From the NCBI GenBank assembly GCA_947245585.1, contig CAMXPV010000024.1, positions 1-56,402 of the forward strand: a stretch of DNA of 56,402 bases, in the 5' to 3' direction. The position numbers and the translations under genes were made by a program. This document shows positions 18,197 to 26,798 of the stretch, one piece after another. A model generated the notes under the pieces. The model was not told where the DNA came from. It saw nothing but the letters and a program-made list of their open reading frames with translations, and ran no database searches. How positions within the stretch are numbered: the stretch's first letter is position 1; every line of letters begins with the position of its first letter. This DNA is from an uncultured Lachnospiraceae bacterium (GTDB lineage Bacteria > Bacillota > Clostridia > Lachnospirales > Lachnospiraceae).

Positions 18197-19636
18197 ATGT
18201 ACGATCCGAAATCTATGTGTGCAGACGATTTTATCAACCACGGGGAGATTTTAGAAACCCTGGAGTATGCTCAGAAAAATAAGGATAATATGACCTTAAT
18301 CAACGAGATCCTGGACAAAGCGCGTCCGAAAAAAGAGGGAAATTCTACTATATGTGCAGGGCTGTCCCACAGGGAGGCCTCGGTGCTTTTGGCCTGTGAG
18401 GATAAGGAGATTCTTGAAAAAATTTATGCCCTGGCGGAAGAGATTAAACTGGCTTATTACGGCAACAGAATCGTGATTTTCGCACCCCTCTATCTGTCGA
18501 ATTACTGTGTAAACGGCTGTGTTTACTGCCCTTATCACATGAAAAACAAGAACATCCCCAGAAAGAAACTGACCCAGGAGGAAGTAAAGCAGGAAGTGAT
18601 TGCGCTGCAGGATATGGGACACAAGCGGCTTGCCATCGAGGCGGGGGAGGATCCGGTTAACAATCCCATCGAGTATATTTTGGAGTGCATTAAGACGATT
18701 TATTCCATCAATCACAAGAACGGGGCGATCCGCCGCGTCAACGTGAATATTGCGGCGACAACGGTGGAGGAGTACCGCATGTTGAAGGAGGCGGGGATCG
18801 GCACCTATATTCTTTTTCAGGAGACTTACCACAAGGAGAGCTATCTGAAACTCCACCCCACAGGGCCGAAGCATGATTACAATTATCATACCGAGGCCAT
18901 GGACCGGGCTATGGAGGGCGGCATCGACGACGTAGGTCTGGGCGTGCTTTTTGGTCTGGAATTATATAAGTATGAGTTTGCGGGGCTTCTCATGCACGCG
19001 GAGCATCTGGAGGCTGTTCACGGCGTAGGGCCGCACACCATCAGCGTGCCGCGGATCAAACATGCGGACGATATTGACCCATCGGCCTTTGACAATGGCA
19101 TTGATGATGAAATTTTTGCGAAGCTATGTGCGCTGATCCGCATTGCCGTCCCCTATACGGGAATGATCATTTCCACAAGGGAGAGTCAGGCGGTGCGTGA
19201 GAAAGTGATTCGGTTGGGCGTATCGCAGATTTCCGGCGCATCCAGAACTTCCGTGGGCGGTTATACCGAGGAAGAGCGGCCCACCGATACGGAACAGTTT
19301 GACGTGTCGGATCAGCGGTCGTTGGATGAGGTTATTAAGTGGCTGATGGAAATGGGATATATCCCGTCCTTCTGCACGGCTTGTTACCGCGAGGGCAGGA
19401 CAGGCGACCGTTTTATGAGTTTGTGCAAGACGGGTCAGATACAGAATTGCTGTCATCCCAACGCGCTGATGACCCTCAAGGAATTTCTGATGGACTATGC
19501 TTCCGAGGAGACAAAGGCCATCGGGGAGGCGTTGATACAGGCGGAGCTTGCGAATATCCCGAAGGAGCAGGTGAGGGAGATCGCTAGGGATCATTTGAAA
19601 AAGATTGAGGAAGGGATCAGAGACTTCCGCTTCTGA
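18197..19636 (+). CDS. hydG: [FeFe]-hydrogenase H-cluster radical SAM maturase HydG
   Basis: Tyrosine lyase that generates CO and cyanide ligands as an iron synthon for the H-cluster. 479 residues, normal length. Seen: N-terminal SAM cluster CVNGCVYCPYH (CxxxCxxC), AIEAGEDP, YILFQETYHKESYLKLHP, and the second cluster cysteines near the C terminus: CTACYREGRTGDRFM and the downstream CK/NCCHPNAL region, which distinguish HydG from ThiH. Starts at ATG 18197 with GAAGG upstream, 70 bases after hydE. Likely one transcript with hydE and hydF. Confidence 0.96.
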   Translation: MYDPKSMCADDFINHGEILETLEYAQKNKDNMTLINEILDKARPKKEGNSTICAGLSHREASVLLACEDKEILEKIYALAEEIKLAYYGNRIVIFAPLYLSNYCVNGCVYCPYHMKNKNIPRKKLTQEEVKQEVIALQDMGHKRLAIEAGEDPVNNPIEYILECIKTIYSINHKNGAIRRVNVNIAATTVEEYRMLKEAGIGTYILFQETYHKESYLKLHPTGPKHDYNYHTEAMDRAMEGGIDDVGLGVLFGLELYKYEFAGLLMHAEHLEAVHGVGPHTISVPRIKHADDIDPSAFDNGIDDEIFAKLCALIRIAVPYTGMIISTRESQAVREKVIRLGVSQISGASRTSVGGYTEEERPTDTEQFDVSDQRSLDEVIKWLMEMGYIPSFCTACYREGRTGDRFMSLCKTGQIQNCCHPNALMTLKEFLMDYASEETKAIGEALIQAELANIPKEQVREIARDHLKKIEEGIRDFRF

Positions 19637-19637
19637 C

Positions 19638-19688
19638 GAGGAAAATTCCTTCGGAATTATCCTCTCGAGCTTCGCTTCGCGAATCTCG
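19638..19688 (+). repeat. Tandem hairpins between hydG and hydF
   Basis: Two adjacent inverted repeats fill the gap. Hairpin 1: 19638-19649 with 19653-19664, 12-base arms with one mismatch. Hairpin 2: 19666-19675 with 19679-19688, 10-base arms with one mismatch and a TTC loop. Neither has a T-tract, so they look like mRNA processing or stability elements, or an intergenic repeat, rather than terminators. Confidence 0.6.
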
Positions 19689-19714
19689 GTACTTTAGTTG
19701 AAAGGATGACGGAT

Positions 19715-20911
19715 ATGGGCTTAAATGATACCCCTTCGGGGGAGCGGATACATATCGGTTTTTTCGGAAGGCGCAACGCGGGAAAGTCCAGTCTCTTAAA
19801 TGCGGTGACGGGACAGGAGCTGGCGGTGGTTTCGGAGACGGAGGGGACTACCACGGATCCCGTATATAAGGCGATGGAGCTTCTGCCGTTGGGGCCGGTC
19901 ATGCTGATCGATACGCCCGGCTTTGACGATGAGGGAACCCTTGGGGAACAGCGCGTGAAAAAGACGCGGCAGGTGTTGGAAAAGACCGACATAGCGGTTT
20001 TGGTGGCGGATGCCTCCGTGGGAAGGACAGCCTGCGACGAGGAGTTGACGGCGCTTTTTAAAGAGCATGATATTCCTTATATGGTGGTGTTCAACAAGAC
20101 CGATGTAACAGCCGAAAAGGAGAAGAAACAGGCTGATAATAAAATAGCAGATGCTATATATGTGAGCGCCAAAACGGGAGAGGGCGTACAGGCGTTAAAG
20201 GAAAAACTGGCGGCCATGCGTCCTGATCAGGAGGAGCGGCATCTGGCGGCGGATCTGGTAAAACCCTTGGATACCGTAGTGCTAGTTGTACCCATTGATT
20301 CGGCGGCGCCTAAGGGAAGGTTGATACTCCCCCAACAGCAGGCCATAAGGGATTTGCTGGAGGCGGGCGCGATTGTGATGGTAACGCGGGAGAGCGAACT
20401 TTCGCAGACCCTTGGGAAACTGAAAGAGAAACCGGCTTTTGTCATCACGGACAGCCAGGCTTTTGAGGAGGTGGCGGCCATCGTGCCTGCGGACATTCCC
20501 CTCACGTCCTTTTCTATTTTAATGGCCCGCTATAAGGGGTTTTTGGATATTGCGGTGGAAGGCGTGAAAGCCATCGACGGTCTCAAGGACGGGGACCGCG
20601 TACTGATTGCCGAGGGCTGCACCCATCACAGACAATGCGATGATATCGGGACGGTGAAGATTCCCCGCTTTCTGAAAAAGTATACGGGAAAAGAACTGGT
20701 GATAGAGACCGCTTCCGGCACAGGATTTCCGGAAGATCTTACGCCCTATGCGTTGGTGATCCACTGTGGCGGGTGTATGTTGAACGAGAGGGAAGTGCTG
20801 CGGCGTATGCGCTTTGCAGGAAGGCAGGGCGTGCCGGTTACGAATTACGGAATTGCCATTGCGCAGATGAAGGGAATTCTCGGAAGGAGTATAGAACATG
20901 TACACATTTGA
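19715..20911 (+). CDS. hydF: [FeFe]-hydrogenase maturation GTPase HydF
   Basis: Scaffold GTPase on which the H-cluster precursor is assembled before transfer to the hydrogenase. 398 residues from ATG 19715 (AAAGG at 19701-19705 gives proper spacing; ATG 19706 would abut it). Seen: P-loop GRRNAGKSSLLN, EGTTTDPV, G3 DTPGFDDEG, NKTD, then a dimerisation domain and the C-terminal cluster-binding residues GCTHHRQCDDIG and HCGGCMLN (CxH...HCxxC). The last 14 bases overlap the next gene. Completes hydE-hydG-hydF. Confidence 0.95.
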   Translation: MGLNDTPSGERIHIGFFGRRNAGKSSLLNAVTGQELAVVSETEGTTTDPVYKAMELLPLGPVMLIDTPGFDDEGTLGEQRVKKTRQVLEKTDIAVLVADASVGRTACDEELTALFKEHDIPYMVVFNKTDVTAEKEKKQADNKIADAIYVSAKTGEGVQALKEKLAAMRPDQEERHLAADLVKPLDTVVLVVPIDSAAPKGRLILPQQQAIRDLLEAGAIVMVTRESELSQTLGKLKEKPAFVITDSQAFEEVAAIVPADIPLTSFSILMARYKGFLDIAVEGVKAIDGLKDGDRVLIAEGCTHHRQCDDIGTVKIPRFLKKYTGKELVIETASGTGFPEDLTPYALVIHCGGCMLNEREVLRRMRFAGRQGVPVTNYGIAIAQMKGILGRSIEHVHI

Positions 20912-21614
20912 CGGCAGAGTGCGGTATAGCGAGGTTGGAGAGGATGGCTGTATGAGTCTGCAGTCCCTTTTGGATTATTTTCAGGACTGTTCCACCTTTC
21001 ACTCGGAAGATATCGGACTTGGCATGGACTATTTAAAAGAACTTGGGCAGGTGTGGCTTTTGTCATCGTGGCAGATCTGTATCGAGAGGTATCCGAGGCT
21101 GAGCGAGCGCATTGTGACCGGCACTGCACCCTACGAGTTCCGGGGATTTATGGGATGCCGTAATTTCCTGATGAAAACGCAGGAGGGCGAAGTGTTGGCC
21201 TATGCGAATTCTATCTGGACGCTTTTGGACAAAAAGACGATGCGGCCTGCAAAGCCCAGTGAAAAGATGTTGGAAGGGTATGTGATTGAGGAAAAATATC
21301 CGATGGATTATGCACCGAGAAAAATCGCGGTGCCCGCAGACGGAAAAGCGCTTGAATCGTTTACGGTAAAACCCCATCATCTGGACACCAATCATCATGT
21401 CAATAACGGACAGTATGTGCGCATGGCCATGGACTGCATTCCGGGGGATTTTCGCATCCGGCAGCTGCGTGTGGAATATAAAAAGCAGGCGCTGTTGGGG
21501 GATGAAATATATCCGGTGGCGGCTGTGGGCGACGGGGGGAATTGTTATACGGTTTCCCTGAATCAGGAGGACGGGACACCATACAGTGTTGTGGAGTTTA
21601 CAACAAAGCAGTGA
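20898..21614 (+). CDS. Acyl-ACP thioesterase (FatA/FatB-like)
   Basis: Double hot-dog thioesterase (238 aa) that releases fatty acids from acyl carrier protein. Seen: N-terminal MYTFDGRVRYSEVGEDGCM, LLDYFQDCSTFHSED, WLLSSWQI, a RNFL segment, and the second hot-dog catalytic stretch PHHLDTNHHVNNGQYVRMA, where Asn and His residues occupy the expected active-site positions. It begins inside hydF (14-base overlap) with GGAAGGAG as ribosome site, so translation is probably coupled. A metabolic link to hydrogenase maturation is not obvious; the overlap may be only operon packing. Confidence 0.9.
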   Translation: MYTFDGRVRYSEVGEDGCMSLQSLLDYFQDCSTFHSEDIGLGMDYLKELGQVWLLSSWQICIERYPRLSERIVTGTAPYEFRGFMGCRNFLMKTQEGEVLAYANSIWTLLDKKTMRPAKPSEKMLEGYVIEEKYPMDYAPRKIAVPADGKALESFTVKPHHLDTNHHVNNGQYVRMAMDCIPGDFRIRQLRVEYKKQALLGDEIYPVAAVGDGGNCYTVSLNQEDGTPYSVVEFTTKQ

Positions 21615-21627
21615 GAAGGATGGAAGA

Positions 21628-22467
21628 ATGATTCAATTAGGTGAAATACAGACATTGCAGGTTGCAAAGAAAGTGGAATTCGGCGTTTATTTATATGACG
21701 GGGAAAATCAGGAAGAACGGGTGCTTCTGCCCGGGAAACAGGTGCCTGAGGGAACGGCGTGCGGCGATGAAATCGAGGTATTTGTGTACCGTGATTCAAA
21801 GGACAGACTGATCGCTACGACGAACAGGCCAAAGATTACCCTTCATGCCGTGGAACGGCTCCGGGTGGCCCAGGTGGGAAAAATCGGGGCGTTTTTGGAT
21901 TGGGGACTGGAGAAAGACCTGCTTTTGCCGTATAAAGAGCAGACGAGAAGAGTATCGGCGGGGGAGGAATGCCTTGCAGCGCTCTATATTGACAAGTCAA
22001 ACAGACTTTGCGCTACCATGAACGTATATCCGTACTTAAAAAATAACAGTAGTTATAAAAAGGATGACCGGGTAAGCGGGACCGTCTATGAAATCAGCCA
22101 AAACTTCGGCGCTTTTGTGGCAGTGGACGATCAGTATTCAGGGTTGATTCCGAAACGCGAGCTCTACAGTCCTGTTGAGGTGGGCGATACGGTAAATGCC
22201 CGCGTCACAGCGGTAAAAGAGGATGGCAAACTGGATCTGAGCATACGGGAAAAGGCATATATGCAGATTGCGGCGGATGCGGAGAAGGTGATGCGGGTGA
22301 TTGACAGCTTTGACGGTGCGCTTCCCTTCAATGATAAAGCGTCTCCTGAGGTGATCCGCAGGGAAATGCAGATGAGCAAGAACGAGTTTAAGAGAGCGGT
22401 TGGGAGTCTGTTGAAAGCGGGAAAAATTACCATAACGGAGAAAGCGATAAGACGGAATGACGATTAA
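21628..22467 (+). CDS. CvfB-type S1 RNA-binding domain protein
   Basis: 279-residue protein of the CvfB/YitL family (COG2996): three S1-like barrels and a C-terminal winged helix. In Staphylococcus CvfB binds RNA and affects virulence gene expression. Seen: MIQLGEIQTLQVAKKVEFGVYL opening, VGKIGAFLDWGLEKDLLLPYKEQ, a second S1 repeat VSGTVYEISQNFGAFVAVDDQYSGLIP, and a C-terminal SKNEFKRAVGSLLKAGKI helix-turn-helix. ATG 21628 lies 13 bases after the thioesterase stop; an earlier in-frame TTG/CTG-region start would overlap that gene. The end overlaps the next gene by 11 bases. Confidence 0.88.
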   Translation: MIQLGEIQTLQVAKKVEFGVYLYDGENQEERVLLPGKQVPEGTACGDEIEVFVYRDSKDRLIATTNRPKITLHAVERLRVAQVGKIGAFLDWGLEKDLLLPYKEQTRRVSAGEECLAALYIDKSNRLCATMNVYPYLKNNSSYKKDDRVSGTVYEISQNFGAFVAVDDQYSGLIPKRELYSPVEVGDTVNARVTAVKEDGKLDLSIREKAYMQIAADAEKVMRVIDSFDGALPFNDKASPEVIRREMQMSKNEFKRAVGSLLKAGKITITEKAIRRNDD

Positions 22468-23437
22468 GAGGGCAAACTGGCTGTTTTTAACGATTATATT
22501 GACGCATATGGGGGTGGTTCTGTTCTTGCAATTTGGCGGAAAGGGAATTTCCATCGGCATGGTCACCAATTTTTTGTTGAGCGAGGGGATTTTGATGATA
22601 CCGACCGCCCTGTTTCTGCTTGCCTGCGCCCAAAAGACCCGGCAGCCACAACGGACAGGGGATGGCATGGAGGAGGAATCCGGCCCGGTACGTCCGTTTG
22701 AAGCAGCCGCTTTTCATAAGGTTAAAATTTCTACGCTTCTTATGATTGCGCTTAGTACGTTTTTGATTATGCCGTTGGTGGGTGTGCTCAATGCGCTGTC
22801 GCTGTTTTTTGCGGACAACGCCATGGAATCCCTGCAGGGAGATATGATGAGCATGTCTTTTCCGGCCATGCTGCTTATGGTTGGAATTATCGGTCCTTTT
22901 TGCGAGGAGTTTGTTTTCAGGGGTGTGATCTACAGAAGCTACGGGCGAAATGTTCGTGCGCTCCTGCTGTCCGCGCTGCTCTTCGGACTGATGCACATGA
23001 ATTTTAACCAGATGATTTATGCCTTTGCCATGGGTGTTTTTCTGGCGATCTTGGTGGAGGCGGCGGGCAGCCTGTGGGCATCCGTTTTTTGCCATATGTT
23101 TTTTAACTCTGTGGAAGTTGTGCTGATGTTTGCATTGAACCGACTGTCGGACAGTATATATGGGCAGGCCGCCGGCAGAGTAACAGCAGAACTGACAACC
23201 TATGATTTATTGGCAGCGCTCTCCGTCTATCTTGTGATCGCTGCTGTCACGACACCGATTGCAGGCTGTATTATCGTATGGATTGCAAAGAATGAGGGGA
23301 GACAGCAGGCATTCACTGCGCTGTTTTACAAGGGAAAGAAGCAGGATGCGCCGCAGCCGCGGTATCTTTTGAGCGTTCCGTTGATGGTGGCCATTGTGCT
23401 TTGCCTAGGCATTATGAGTTTGGAATTTTTTTTGTAA
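22457..23437 (+). CDS. CPBP family intramembrane glutamic endopeptidase
   Basis: Multi-pass membrane protein (326 aa, about eight TM segments) of the CAAX/CPBP (Abi, Rce1-like) protease family. Seen: FCEEFVFRGVIYRSYG (motif 1, EExxxR), FGLMHMNFNQ (motif 2, FxxxH) and SVFCHMFFNSVEV (motif 3, HxxxN). All catalytic residues are present, so activity is plausible. The substrate is unknown; relatives include bacteriocin immunity and protein-processing proteases. It overlaps cvfB by 11 bases and is the last plus-strand gene of the run. Confidence 0.9.
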   Translation: MTIKRANWLFLTIILTHMGVVLFLQFGGKGISIGMVTNFLLSEGILMIPTALFLLACAQKTRQPQRTGDGMEEESGPVRPFEAAAFHKVKISTLLMIALSTFLIMPLVGVLNALSLFFADNAMESLQGDMMSMSFPAMLLMVGIIGPFCEEFVFRGVIYRSYGRNVRALLLSALLFGLMHMNFNQMIYAFAMGVFLAILVEAAGSLWASVFCHMFFNSVEVVLMFALNRLSDSIYGQAAGRVTAELTTYDLLAALSVYLVIAAVTTPIAGCIIVWIAKNEGRQQAFTALFYKGKKQDAPQPRYLLSVPLMVAIVLCLGIMSLEFFL

Positions 23438-23453
23438 TAGGATATCAGACCCA

Positions 23454-23488
23454 GAAAAATAACGGCTATCCCTGCGGATAGCCGTTAT
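23454..23488 (-). terminator. Terminator of the minus-strand yjfB gene
   Basis: Perfect 13-base arms at 23459-23471 and 23476-23488 with a four-base loop. On the minus strand the hairpin is followed by a T-tract (AAAAAT at 23455-23460 on plus), nine bases after the yjfB stop. It may also stop plus-strand transcription from the CPBP gene, though that side lacks a T-run. Confidence 0.75.
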
Positions 23489-23496
23489 CCCATGTG

Positions 23497-23688
23497 TTAG
23501 ACTGTCATGTCAAAATTTGCTCCAATATGGGGATTGACAGACAGCTCCATAGCAGCAGCGTCCATCATGCCGACAACCTGACTTCCGGTGACTTCTGCCT
23601 GATCTAAAGATTTGGCGAGCATAGCCACACCGAAGGAGTCATTGAGCTTTGCAGAGGACATAGCCATAGATAATCCTGCAATATCCAT
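23497..23688 (-). CDS. YjfB family putative motility protein
   Basis: 63-residue protein of the YjfB family, small proteins associated with flagellated Firmicutes and of uncertain function. Seen: MDIAGLSMAMSSAKLNDSFGVAMLAKSLD, and the family ending with VNPHIGANFDMTV. I use the ATG at 23688; the GTG at 23697 is too close to the ribosome site GGAG. It is a single gene on the opposite strand from its neighbours with its own terminator. A possible minus -10 (TATGAT) lies at 23738-23743. Its presence hints that the organism is or was motile. Confidence 0.8.
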   Translation of the reverse strand: MDIAGLSMAMSSAKLNDSFGVAMLAKSLDQAEVTGSQVVGMMDAAAMELSVNPHIGANFDMTV

Positions 23689-23898
23689 TGTGATCACACT
23701 CCTTTACTGCATTGTCCATGGATTCTAATTAAAGTGTATCATAACAGACCGATGGCAACAATATGCAATTTTCACAAGAATTGGGCTTGGGTTTTACAGC
23801 CATGCAGGATCATTCTTTTGGCCCTTGTACAAAATGTCTAATTCCATAATTTCCCATAGATTGCCAAAAATCTTAAAAAATACACAAATAATTCACGA

Positions 23899-23927
23899 TT
23901 ACAGGTAGATTTTTTTGTAGATATAGA
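23899..23927 (+). promoter_or_regulatory. Possible promoter in the 328-base gap before the CdaR-like gene
   Basis: The gap 23689-24016 separates divergent genes and is AT-rich. TTACAG (23899-23904), 17 bases, TATAGA (23922-23927) is the best plus-strand match; a second AT-rich -10-like stretch TAAAATAAT follows immediately. A weak A/T hairpin (CTTTTT..AAAAAG) lies near 23948-23967. No riboswitch motif was recognised in the rest of the gap. Confidence 0.35.
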
Positions 23928-24016
23928 TTAAAATAATACCTAGCTTTTGCTTTTTCAGAGAAAAAGGGGTTAGAGGGTATAGTGAATTATTACGAAATAT
24001 TAAGAGGGGTAGGGGA

Positions 24017-25105
24017 ATGATATCTAATCAAATTTTACAAAACACAATTGAGGGGCTGAAAGCGATCGCAAGAGTGGAATTATGCGTTATGGACGTAGAT
24101 GGAAAGACGGCGGCCATGACGACGGACGAGATGGAGCGATGCAGCCGGGCTGCGGCGGAGTTTGCCGAATCTCCGGCGGACTCACAGGAGATTCAGGGAT
24201 ATCAGTATTTTAAGATTTTTGACGAGCAGCAGTTGGAATATATTCTGGTGGCAGGCGGTGTGGGCGAGGATGTCTACATGGTCGGCAAGATGGTGGCATT
24301 TCAAATTCAGAATCTGCTTGTCGCATATAAGGAGCGGTTCGATAAGGATAATTTTATCAAGAATCTGCTCTTGGATAATCTGCTGTTAGTGGATATCTAC
24401 AGCCGGGCAAAAAAACTACATATTCAGACAGACGTAAGGCGCGTTGCGCTCATTATAGAGACCGACAATGTCAAGGACTGTAATGCGCTTGAGAGCGTTC
24501 GCGCTTATTTTGGCGTAAATAATAAGGATTTTATCACTGCGGTGGATGAAAATAATGTGATTGTAGTAAAGGATCTGTCTGAGGATGACAGTTCCCGTGA
24601 GATTGAGAGAACTGCGGCGGCAGTGGCGGCTTATCTGCGGAAGGAGAGTTTTAAAAACATTCGTATAGCCTATGGCACTGTGGTGAGTGAGATCAAAGGT
24701 GTGAGCAGTTCCTACAAGGAGGCAAAAATGGCCTTGGATGTGGGCAAAATCTTCTTTGGTGAGCGTGATGTCATCGCCTATAGCGAGTTGGGGATCGGCC
24801 GTCTGATCTATCAGCTTCCGATTCCGCTGTGCAAGATGTTCATCAAGGAAATTTTTGACGGCAAGAGTCCGGACGAGTTTGATGAGGAGACCTTGGTTAC
24901 GATCAATAAATTTTTTGAAAACTCATTGAATGTGTCGGAGACCTCAAGACAACTGTTCATTCACAGGAATACGCTTGTATATCGTCTCGACAAGCTTCAG
25001 AAGAGCACGGGGCTTGACCTGAGAGTGTTTGAGGATGCGATCACGTTTAAGATCGCGCTTATGGTTGTAAAGTACATGAAGTATATGGAATCTTTTGAAT
25101 TTTAA
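24017..25105 (+). CDS. PucR/CdaR-type helix-turn-helix transcriptional regulator
   Basis: 362-residue regulator with an N-terminal sensory segment (~1-130), a GGDEF-like CdaR middle (~130-270) and a C-terminal PucR HTH: FFENSLNVSETSRQLFIHRNTLVYRLDKLQKSTGLDLRVFEDAI, of which only the pattern SETSxxLFIHRNTLxYRLxK is diagnostic. Family members such as CdaR sense diacids such as glycerate, but the ligand here is not evident. It lies 36 bases before ftsE on the same strand, so it could be co-transcribed with the division genes or regulate them. A strong GGGGTAGGGG ribosome site precedes ATG 24017. Confidence 0.85.
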   Translation: MISNQILQNTIEGLKAIARVELCVMDVDGKTAAMTTDEMERCSRAAAEFAESPADSQEIQGYQYFKIFDEQQLEYILVAGGVGEDVYMVGKMVAFQIQNLLVAYKERFDKDNFIKNLLLDNLLLVDIYSRAKKLHIQTDVRRVALIIETDNVKDCNALESVRAYFGVNNKDFITAVDENNVIVVKDLSEDDSSREIERTAAAVAAYLRKESFKNIRIAYGTVVSEIKGVSSSYKEAKMALDVGKIFFGERDVIAYSELGIGRLIYQLPIPLCKMFIKEIFDGKSPDEFDEETLVTINKFFENSLNVSETSRQLFIHRNTLVYRLDKLQKSTGLDLRVFEDAITFKIALMVVKYMKYMESFEF

Positions 25106-25141
25106 GAAACAGCAGAAGAGGAAACGGTAGGAGAGAAAAAC

Positions 25142-25873
25142 GTGGCAGTTAAGAAAAAGAGAAAAGGCCCTGTAGTGGCGAATGAGATCATCACCCTGAC
25201 AAATGTGAGCAAGGCTTATTCAACCGGTGCACCGGCCCTGAAGGATGTGAATCTTCATATTAGCAGAGGTGAATTTGTTTTTATTGTAGGCGACAGCGGT
25301 TCGGGTAAGTCTACCCTGATTAAGCTTCTTCTGAGGGAGCTCACCGTCACGAGCGGCTACATCAGTGTGATGGGTTACGATCTGTCTAAGATAAAACACA
25401 GAAAGATTCCGAAATTCAGGAGAAATTTGGGCATTGTGTTTCAGGATTTCCGGCTTTTAAAAGACAGGAATGTCTACGAAAATGTGGCCTTTGCCCAACG
25501 CATTATTCAAAAATCGAATAAGGAGATCAAGAAAAACGTTCCGAGTATTCTGGCTATTGTGGGCCTTGCGGGTAAATATAAGGCGAAACCCAGACAGCTT
25601 TCCGGCGGCGAACAGCAGAGAGTGGCGCTTGCGCGCGCGTTGGTGAATCAACCGACCATTCTTTTGGCGGACGAGCCCACAGGTAATCTGGACCCGAAAA
25701 ATTCATGGGAAATCATGAAACTGCTGGAGCAGATCAATGAAAACGGAACAACTGTTATCGTTGTAACCCACAATCGCGAAATTGTGAATGCTATGCAGAA
25801 ACGCGTGGTAACCCTGCGCCGCGGCGTCATTATCAGCGACGAGGAAAAGGGAGGGTACATCGATGAGGATTAA
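25142..25873 (+). CDS. ftsE: Cell division ATP-binding protein FtsE
   Basis: Cytoplasmic ATPase of the FtsEX complex, which uses ATP hydrolysis to activate cell-wall hydrolases at division. 243 residues. Seen: Walker A GDSGSGKSTLIKLL, Q-loop IVFQDFRLLKDRNVYENVAF (the FtsE-typical form), signature LSGGEQQRVALARAL, Walker B ILLADEPTGNLD, and the H-loop VVTHNREIV. A ~15-residue basic N-terminal extension precedes the canonical start; GTG 25142 has AGGAG nine bases upstream. It overlaps ftsX by 11 bases. Confidence 0.96.
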   Translation: MAVKKKRKGPVVANEIITLTNVSKAYSTGAPALKDVNLHISRGEFVFIVGDSGSGKSTLIKLLLRELTVTSGYISVMGYDLSKIKHRKIPKFRRNLGIVFQDFRLLKDRNVYENVAFAQRIIQKSNKEIKKNVPSILAIVGLAGKYKAKPRQLSGGEQQRVALARALVNQPTILLADEPTGNLDPKNSWEIMKLLEQINENGTTVIVVTHNREIVNAMQKRVVTLRRGVIISDEEKGGYIDED

Positions 25874-26759
25874 TACATTTTTTTACACGCTTAAGCAGGG
25901 TTTTCGCAATATTTTCCGCAATAAACTCTTTTCGTTGGCTTCGATTGCAACCATTGCGGCCTGCCTGTTTCTCTTTGGCATTTTCTATGCGATTGTGGCG
26001 AATTTTCAGCATATCGTGAAAAATGCGGAGGAAGGCGTTTCCGTATGGGTGTTTTTTGACGAGGGCATCGAGGATATACGGATTCAGCAGATCGGCGATA
26101 TGATTGCCAAACGGCCGGAAGTGGCGAAAATGGACTTTATCTCCGCAGAGGAGGCATGGGAAGGTTTCCGCGATGAATATCTGGGGGAGTACGGCGACGG
26201 TTTTACTGAAAATCCTCTGGAAAATTCCGCAAACTATCAGGTGTATTTGAATGATGTATCCATGCAGTCGGCGCTAGTGACCTATCTGGAATCCATAGAC
26301 GGGGTGCGCATGGTCAACCGCTCGGAATTGGTGGCTACGACCCTTACGGGAGTCAATGCGCTGATTGCCTATGTTTCGGTGGGCATTATTGCGATTTTGC
26401 TGGCGGTGTCCATTTTCCTGATCAGTAACACCGTAGCGATCGGTATCTCTGTCCGCAAGGAGGAGATCAACATTATGAAATATATCGGAGCGACGGACTT
26501 TTTTGTGCGGTCTCCTTTCGTGGTGGAAGGCATTATGATCGGCTTGATCGGCGCGTCTTTGCCGCTTGGCTTTATCTACGCGATTTATAATGTCGTCCTG
26601 ACCTATGTGACGGACCGTTTCCCGCAGCTTTCTTCGCTTCTCAGTTTTGTGGGGGTAGAGGAGGTATTTAATGTGTTGGTGCCTGTCTCGTTGGGACTTG
26701 GCGTAGGCATTGGTTTTCTGGGCAGTATTGTCACGGTGAGAAGACACCTGAGAGTCTAA
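25863..26759 (+). CDS. ftsX: Cell division protein FtsX
   Basis: Membrane partner of FtsE (298 aa). Four TM segments: one at ~22-45 and three in the C-terminal half (~175-200, 222-248, 266-290), with an extracellular domain between TM1 and TM2 that in other bacteria contacts the hydrolase coiled coil. Seen: FRNIFRNKLFSLASIATIAAC, VWVFFDEGIEDIRIQQI, SNTVAIGISVRKEEINIMKYIGATDFFVRSPFVVEG, all typical. Overlaps ftsE; the likely client, an M23 hydrolase, follows. Confidence 0.95.
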   Translation: MRINTFFYTLKQGFRNIFRNKLFSLASIATIAACLFLFGIFYAIVANFQHIVKNAEEGVSVWVFFDEGIEDIRIQQIGDMIAKRPEVAKMDFISAEEAWEGFRDEYLGEYGDGFTENPLENSANYQVYLNDVSMQSALVTYLESIDGVRMVNRSELVATTLTGVNALIAYVSVGIIAILLAVSIFLISNTVAIGISVRKEEINIMKYIGATDFFVRSPFVVEGIMIGLIGASLPLGFIYAIYNVVLTYVTDRFPQLSSLLSFVGVEEVFNVLVPVSLGLGVGIGFLGSIVTVRRHLRV

Positions 26760-26798
26760 CATAACAGCGCGTGTTTGCGAGTTGAATGAGGATGAAGT

